Part shown: positions 59,642-64,000 of the stretch, in pieces
Layout: each line of letters opens with the position of its first letter
How positions within the stretch are numbered: position 1 is the first letter of the stretch
Assembly: GCF_010500895.1 (NCBI RefSeq)
Contig: NZ_JAAAWO010000001.1
Location: forward strand, 124,001 to 188,000
Direction of reading: 5' to 3'
DNA from: Alteromonas genovensis
Lineage (GTDB): Bacteria > Pseudomonadota > Gammaproteobacteria > Enterobacterales > Alteromonadaceae
DNA: 64,000 nt
Notes under the pieces: model-generated
The model's database searches: none
Told to the model about the DNA's origin: nothing
Seen by the model: only the letters and a program-made list of their open reading frames with translations
Position numbers and translations under genes: made by a program

Positions 59642-60319
59642 ATGATGAAACCTAAATTAATCACGAAAGTTAACTTAACGACAAGAGCTAAATTAGTGTG
59701 TATTAAACATGCAACCTCAACTAAATCGCAGATAGAGCAGAGCTCGCTCATGAATTCTCTAGCAAATAAGCTTGGTACTGTCGTGAAACGGGCTGCTTTT
59801 TTAAGTTTAACAATGATGAGTATTTCTCTGATGAGCGTATCTTTTGCATCAAATGCTGCTTTACCTTCGCCAGTATACGACAGTGTCCCCAATGCAGAAG
59901 TTGTAGGCAAAGATATGTTTACTTATTACCTATTCGACGTTTACGAGGCTACTTTGTTCGCTCCCAAGGGAGAATATGAGAAAGGAAAGCCTATTGCCTT
60001 AACGCTAAAATACCAACGCTCGCTAGACGGTAAGAAAATAGCTGAGCGTTCTATTGATGAGATGAAAAAGCAGGCAAAGCTTGATTCAGAGAAAGCCAAG
60101 CGCTGGTTACAAGACATGGTAGATATTTTCCCGGATGTAAAAGAGGGAGATGTATTAACAGGCGTAGCCACTGAAGAGGGCAACGCCTTATTCTATTTTA
60201 ACGGCGAAAATGCCGGGGAAGTTAAAGACCCAGAGTTTACGCAAAAATTCTTTGATATTTGGTTGGGTGAGAATACCTCAGAGCCTAAGTTTAGAAGAGC
60301 GCTACTAGGCATCAAATAA
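59642..60319 (+). CDS. Chalcone isomerase-like exported protein
   Basis: A protein with the chalcone-isomerase-like fold seen in bacteria, in which the enzyme's plant activity is not expected. Features are the strand GKDMFTYYLFDVYEATLFAPKG, KPIALTLKYQRSLDGKKIAERS and VATEEGNALFYFNGENAGEV, ending with FFDIWLGENTSEPKFRRALLG. The signal peptide is at about residues 46-72 of the longest frame; the ATG at 59750 gives a normal signal peptide, but the double ATG at 59642 has the better ribosome binding site (AGGGA). The DUF3833 lipoprotein follows by 60 bases. Confidence 0.8.
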   Translation: MMKPKLITKVNLTTRAKLVCIKHATSTKSQIEQSSLMNSLANKLGTVVKRAAFLSLTMMSISLMSVSFASNAALPSPVYDSVPNAEVVGKDMFTYYLFDVYEATLFAPKGEYEKGKPIALTLKYQRSLDGKKIAERSIDEMKKQAKLDSEKAKRWLQDMVDIFPDVKEGDVLTGVATEEGNALFYFNGENAGEVKDPEFTQKFFDIWLGENTSEPKFRRALLGIK

Positions 60320-60379
60320 TTAGCGTAGCTTAAATACTATTTTTTTAATTTTAGCATTAGAGTAAAGAACAGGATAATT

Positions 60380-60934
60380 ATGAAATCATTGAAACGCGCT
60401 GCCTATGCACTAGCAGGATTGGGAATAAGTGCAGTAACACTGAGTGGTTGTTCGGTGTCGGTTGAAGGTAAAGACTATACCTCTGTGCAACCAGCATTTA
60501 ACATTGAGCAGTTTTTTGATGGTGATGTCAAAGCGTGGGGCATCGTTCAAAATCGCTCTGGTGAAGTTGTGCAGCGTTTTAAAGTGGATATTGATGGTTC
60601 TATAGACGGTGACACGTTAACACTCGATGAACGCTTCGATTATGGTGTTGGTGAAGGTCCAATGTCCCGCACGTGGAAAATTGTTAAACAAAGCGATGGT
60701 ACATTCGTTGGAAACGCTGGCGACATAGACGGCCCTGCTGCAGGTACATCTTACGGTAATGCTTTCAACTTCCATTACCAAATGGATTTACCCGTAGACG
60801 ACACCAGTTACTCTGTGACGTTTGACGATTGGTTTTGGGCTTTTGATGAAACAACCATGATGAATCGCTCTTATATCCGCAAATTCGGGATTGTTATGGC
60901 CGAAGTGACCATATTCATGCAAAAGCAGGAGTAG
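60380..60934 (+). CDS. DUF3833 family lipoprotein
   Basis: A 184-residue lipoprotein with lipobox LSGC (Cys24) and a DUF3833 domain. Typical stretches are FNIEQFFDGDVKAWGIVQNRSG, VDIDGSIDGDTLTLDERFDY, and DDWFWAFDETTMMNRSYIRKFG. The function is unknown; homologues often sit next to chalcone-isomerase-like genes, in some species near cyclopropane fatty-acid synthase genes, as part of a membrane-lipid-related group. GGATAATT precedes the ATG. Confidence 0.9.
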   Translation: MKSLKRAAYALAGLGISAVTLSGCSVSVEGKDYTSVQPAFNIEQFFDGDVKAWGIVQNRSGEVVQRFKVDIDGSIDGDTLTLDERFDYGVGEGPMSRTWKIVKQSDGTFVGNAGDIDGPAAGTSYGNAFNFHYQMDLPVDDTSYSVTFDDWFWAFDETTMMNRSYIRKFGIVMAEVTIFMQKQE

Positions 60935-61415
60935 CACTGCAAGCTATTTAATAATTTAATTTTTCGTGGATGGTGTTGCTTTGATGCTAGTGGAGTGTCG
61001 GCGCAAGGCTTCTACCTTTGTCAGTATTATTTGGCGTTGCCGCTCAGGTCTCGGTGCAAGCGTAAACACTCATGCTTGAAAAACAACTTTGTGCTTATTG
61101 TCCCCGAACTGGTTTACTTTCTGCCCTAATTATCTCAATAACATACTGCCTATCACTCATCGTCGATGAGTAGCTTCTTGTTGAAGGAGGTAACTAGCTT
61201 GCACTTTTTCGTTCCGCTCCCTAATTCAAAAAGTGAGTTGTGGAAAAGCGATTGTTTTGCCTCAAATTCTCCTTAACTCTTCCTCACTGCTTAATATAAA
61301 GATTAAAAAAATTTAAACCTTTTGATTTCGCCATCGTAGCAATTATATGTCGTAGGTGTCGTGCCCTACATGCAATGGAATTGAGTCTATTAAAGGCTCA
61401 TCAAAGGAGATTTTT
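60935..61415. other. Leader and promoter region of the catalase gene
   Basis: 481 bases with no supported gene. It contains a 7-bp palindrome CTCATCGTCGATGAG at 61156-61170, then a strong ribosome-binding sequence AAGGAGG (61184-61190) before a 25-codon frame, and an AT-rich stretch at 61280-61320 (TAATATAAAG) that may be the catalase promoter. I could not make out an OxyR site by eye. Confidence 0.4.
61199..61276 (+). CDS. Candidate 25-codon small ORF before katA
   Basis: TTG at 61199 is 8 bases after AAGGAGG, the best ribosome binding sequence in the region, and opens a frame of 25 codons (MHFFVPLPNSKSELWK...) ending at TAA 61276. It could be a leader peptide or a chance match to the Shine-Dalgarno sequence. 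No homologue is known to me. Confidence 0.2.
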   Translation: MHFFVPLPNSKSELWKSDCFASNSP

Positions 61416-62918
61416 ATGTCAAAGAAGCCACAGTTAACTACATCAGCGGGCGCCCCAGTAGTCAGCAATGAAACGACTAAAACAGCGGGAGAACGCGGTC
61501 CAGCATTACTTCAAGATTACCAGCTTCTCGAAAAGCTAGCTCATCAAAATCGTGAGCGTATTCCCGAACGTGTTGTTCATGCAAAAGGGTGGGGAGCACA
61601 GGGTACATTCACCGTAACTCATGATATAACTGACTACTCGTGTGCTGATATCTTCTCTCAGGTAGGAAAGCAAACAGAGGTGTTGAGCCGATGGTCCACT
61701 GTCGCTGGAGAGTCAGGAGCAGCCGACACCGAACGTGATGTTCGCGGCTTTAGCTTGAAGTTTTATACCGAGCAAGGTAACTGGGACATGGTAGGGAATA
61801 ACACTCCCGTATTTTTCGTTCGCGACGGTTATAAGTTTCCCGACTTCATTCGTACTCAAAAGCGCCATCCAAAAACTAACTTGCGCTCGCCAGAGGCTAT
61901 GTTCGACTTTTGGGCCGCTCAGCCAGAAAGCGTACACCAAGTTACTATCTTAATGTCAGATAGAGGTATTCCTGTTTCGCCTATGCATATGAATGGGTAT
62001 GGAAGCCATACTTTCAGCATGTGGAATAAAGAGGGCAAGCGTCACTGGGTGAAATTTCACTTTAAAACCCAACAAGGTATTAAGAATTACACCAATGAAA
62101 CATCAGAGAAGATTATCGGCAGCACGCGCGAAAAGTATCAAGAGGAACTTTACAGCGCGATAGATGAGGGCAATTTCCCTAAGTGGACAATGTACATACA
62201 AGCGATGCCAGAAGAGGAGGCGGGAGAGCAGAGCTTTAACCCGTTTGATCTCACCAAGGTGTGGCCACATGATGATTACCCGCTTATCGAGGTGGGTGAA
62301 TTAGAAATGAACCGCAACCCAGATAACTATTTTCAAATGATTGAAAATGCCGCATTTAGTCCATCAAATGTTGTACCGGGGATCGGGTTTAGCCCAGATA
62401 AAATGCTGCAAGCCAGGATCTTTTCTTACGCCGATGCTCACAGGTATAGATTAGGCACGCACTACGAAGCGCTTCCTGCAAACGCGCCAAAAAACAGCGA
62501 TGTAAATCATTACCATAAAGATGGAGCAATGCGATTCTTTACTAATGATTTCGGGAATCCAGATGCTTATTATGAACCAAATCAACATGATGGGCCGGTT
62601 GCAGACTTTTCAGTAAAAGAGCCGCCTCTGCGTATCAATGGGGATGCAGATAGGTATCATCAAGATGATGCAGACGTTGATTATGTTCAGCCCCGAAAGC
62701 TTTATGAAATGTTTTCAGATGAGCAGAAAGAACGGATGTATAAGAACTATGCCGCTGCTATGGGGCCATGTTCAGATGAGGTGAAATCGAGATGGTATGC
62801 CGTTCTTGAAAGGGTGCACCCTGATTACGCTGCTGGCGTGAAAAACGCGGTAGAAAGCCTTGATACTGATGTGAACACAGTACCGATTACTGAGAACACA
62901 CCGCTTGAAGACAACTAG
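61416..62918 (+). CDS. katA: Monofunctional haem catalase (KatA-like)
   Basis: A 500-residue small-subunit catalase that breaks down hydrogen peroxide. Distal His55 ([15 protein letters not shown]), distal Asn128 ([12 protein letters not shown]) and the proximal tyrosine in [15 protein letters not shown] are all present. The start is the ATG at 61416 after AAAGGAG; the longer frame starts 20 codons earlier at a GTG. The usually conserved RFSTVAGE segment reads RWSTVAGE, with Trp93 for Phe. The protein is cytosolic, lacking a signal peptide. A terminator follows the gene. Confidence 0.96.
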   Translation: MSKKPQLTTSAGAPVVSNETTKTAGERGPALLQDYQLLEKLAHQNRERIPERVVHAKGWGAQGTFTVTHDITDYSCADIFSQVGKQTEVLSRWSTVAGESGAADTERDVRGFSLKFYTEQGNWDMVGNNTPVFFVRDGYKFPDFIRTQKRHPKTNLRSPEAMFDFWAAQPESVHQVTILMSDRGIPVSPMHMNGYGSHTFSMWNKEGKRHWVKFHFKTQQGIKNYTNETSEKIIGSTREKYQEELYSAIDEGNFPKWTMYIQAMPEEEAGEQSFNPFDLTKVWPHDDYPLIEVGELEMNRNPDNYFQMIENAAFSPSNVVPGIGFSPDKMLQARIFSYADAHRYRLGTHYEALPANAPKNSDVNHYHKDGAMRFFTNDFGNPDAYYEPNQHDGPVADFSVKEPPLRINGDADRYHQDDADVDYVQPRKLYEMFSDEQKERMYKNYAAAMGPCSDEVKSRWYAVLERVHPDYAAGVKNAVESLDTDVNTVPITENTPLEDN

Positions 62919-62950
62919 AGCAAAAGCAGCTAATTAGCTGTGAATAAGTA

Positions 62951-62995
62951 AACGCCAGTCATTCGCTAGATTTATCGTGTGACTGGCGTTTTTTT
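62951..62995 (+). terminator. Rho-independent terminator of katA
   Basis: AACGCCAGTCA pairs with TGACTGGCGTT around an 18-base loop, followed by a run of T. It starts 33 bases after the stop. Confidence 0.88.
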
Positions 62996-63087
62996 AATTC
63001 AGGTTTGAGGTCAATACTTGCTACGGCTTTTGACGTCGTGGTTTCTTCTTCGTAAATGTTTTTTAAACCACTTTTAGTCACGGTTAT

Positions 63088-63258
63088 TTACTCGCTTTCT
63101 AGCTGTTCTTTATCCTTCTGAACGCTATCGGTCTGCTCAGCTAACTTTTCCCTCTCAGCTTTAGAAACATAAACTGGCTTACTACTTTTATGAAGTTTAG
63201 CATTCGCCTTTTTGTCTTTTTTCTGAAGTTTCTTGATGATTTTTTTGCGACGGTTCAA
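63088..63258 (-). CDS. DUF2986 family small basic protein
   Basis: A 56-residue, highly basic protein beginning (M)NRRKKIIKKLQKKDKKANAKL and containing KPVYVSKAEREKL, the DUF2986 pattern known from Shewanella, Vibrio and Alteromonas. Its function is unknown; the Lys/Arg content suggests nucleic acid or ribosome contact. The start is taken as TTG at 63258, where GAGGGA lies about 7 bases upstream and the product begins NRRKK as in homologues; the longest frame begins at TTG 63273. Confidence 0.7.
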   Translation of the reverse strand: MNRRKKIIKKLQKKDKKANAKLHKSSKPVYVSKAEREKLAEQTDSVQKDKEQLESE

Positions 63259-63385
63259 AACCAATTCCCTCAAACGGACAACTGAATTTGCGCATTATAT
63301 CGTGTTAATAAGCACTCGTGCCAGACGCATGTGGCCAGTCACGGTTTATTGAGGGGCGAGAGTTGTATATGAATAGTCTAATCGC

Positions 63386-64000
63386 CTAGCGCTTGAAACT
63401 AAGCACCACGCCCAAGCCCGTTCCGTTCATGAGTGGGTCGTGTACAAACCACACACGGCCTTCGTGTAGCTTAACAATGGCAGAGACAAGAGACAGCCCC
63501 AAGCCGTTGCCTTTACTTGTTCTGCTGCCATCTGCTCGATAAAAACGACGTTCTAAGCTTTCCAGCTCATGCTCTCCTACGCCCATCCCTGCGTCGTTGA
63601 TGGATATGACGTGGTGTGTTTTTGTCGACGTTAATTGCACTACCACACGGCTTCCATCGGGAGAGTACTTTAAGGCATTATCAAGCACGTTCGCTACAGC
63701 TTGAAACAGCAGGTTGGGGTCTGCAATCATGGTGATTGGCTGCAAGGAGCTAGTCAGGGTTATATTCCTGTCCTCCGCTAGCGGGTGGTAAAGGTCTACA
63801 ACATCTTCAACGATTGCAAGAACATCGGTTTCGCAAAACCCTTCTTTTTTGTTGGTGGTTTCTAGCCCGCTTATTCTAAGCAAACTATTGAACATATTGA
63901 GCAGGTTATCTGCTTCGTGGGTTGTTTCATCACGCAGCTTTTCGTCGTCTATTTGCTCTAATGTGTTGCGTAATCGTGCTAAAGGGGTACGAAGATCGTG
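63386..64000 (-). CDS. Sensor histidine kinase, C-terminal part (truncated by window edge)
   Basis: The frame runs to the right edge: the last three bases of the window encode the phosphorylatable histidine of HDLRTPLARLRNTLEQ. The 204 residues include the HisKA helices, N-box (VLDNALKYSPDG), DAGMGV G1 box and GNGLGLSLV G2 box. The closeness to EnvZ/QseC-like kinases suggests an OmpR-family partner further upstream, out of view. The input domain is not seen. Confidence 0.9.
   Translation of the reverse strand, partial: HDLRTPLARLRNTLEQIDDEKLRDETTHEADNLLNMFNSLLRISGLETTNKKEGFCETDVLAIVEDVVDLYHPLAEDRNITLTSSLQPITMIADPNLLFQAVANVLDNALKYSPDGSRVVVQLTSTKTHHVISINDAGMGVGEHELESLERRFYRADGSRTSKGNGLGLSLVSAIVKLHEGRVWFVHDPLMNGTGLGVVLSFKR

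Overview
The window looks like chromosomal DNA of a marine gammaproteobacterium, most likely Alteromonas or a close relative. The basis is gene content and order: an mtnN-cbiB-btuF run, gltBD beside a divergent arcB, a 2-methylcitrate (propionate) locus with prpF and acnD, the rsmI/lpoA/yraN/diaA/dolP block, a six-gene Mrp antiporter operon, a PEP-CTERM protein next to a PrsT-type TPR lipoprotein, and the carboxynorspermidine pair. I saw no rRNA, tRNA, CRISPR array, prophage or insertion sequence. Almost all of it reads as core chromosome.

Layout. 1-6300: start of a DUF2721 gene, a rhodanese, the mtnN-cbiB-btuF operon, a DUF2726 protein, an amidase and a small secreted protein, all on the minus strand. 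6500-12505: gltB-gltD. 13145-19255: plus-strand N-acetylmuramoyl-L-alanine amidase, arcB and a YdbS/YdbT-like PH-domain pair. 19303-28016: minus-strand dual-receiver diguanylate cyclase, then the methylcitrate genes gntR-prpB-prpC-acnD-prpF. 28914-31774: a TonB-dependent receptor and a small orphan gene. 31802-34613: minus-strand operon of a DUF7010 protein, an SMR transporter and a DesK/DesR-like two-component pair. 34916-40840: mrpA(B)CDEFG. 41264-45058: PEP-CTERM protein and PrsT, divergent. 45578-49504: serine hydrolase, DHA2 exporter, dolP. 49515-53575: diaA, yraN, lpoA, rsmI. 53680-59525: small unknown protein, flavin-dependent oxidoreductase, nspC with its synthase, unknown protein, ACC-deaminase-like PLP enzyme. 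59642-64000: chalcone-isomerase-like protein, DUF3833 lipoprotein, catalase, DUF2986 protein and a truncated sensor kinase.

How genes work together. The prp genes would convert propionyl-CoA through 2-methylcitrate and 2-methylaconitate to pyruvate and succinate under a GntR/FCD repressor. GltBD makes glutamate. Mrp genes export sodium in exchange for protons. The carboxynorspermidine pair feeds norspermidine or spermidine synthesis. LpoA, YraN, DiaA, DolP and RsmI form a conserved housekeeping neighbourhood.

The most unusual non-coding signal is a family of palindromic repeats in the prp locus (21861-22375 and 26257-26374). Each copy has an outer stem whose sequence differs between copies while its two arms still pair, an inner CATGGATG-centred palindrome and a shared tail ending in TTTACGGCGTG or TTCACGGCGTG. 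Other points of note are an ArcB lacking one of the two E. coli redox cysteines, a sigma-54-like promoter before the PEP-CTERM gene, GTCGAC-centred palindromes around gntR, a 14-bp minisatellite after arcB, and a terminator-like hairpin between the two norspermidine genes. Most starts given here were chosen by reading ribosome binding sites, and several differ from the longest open frame.
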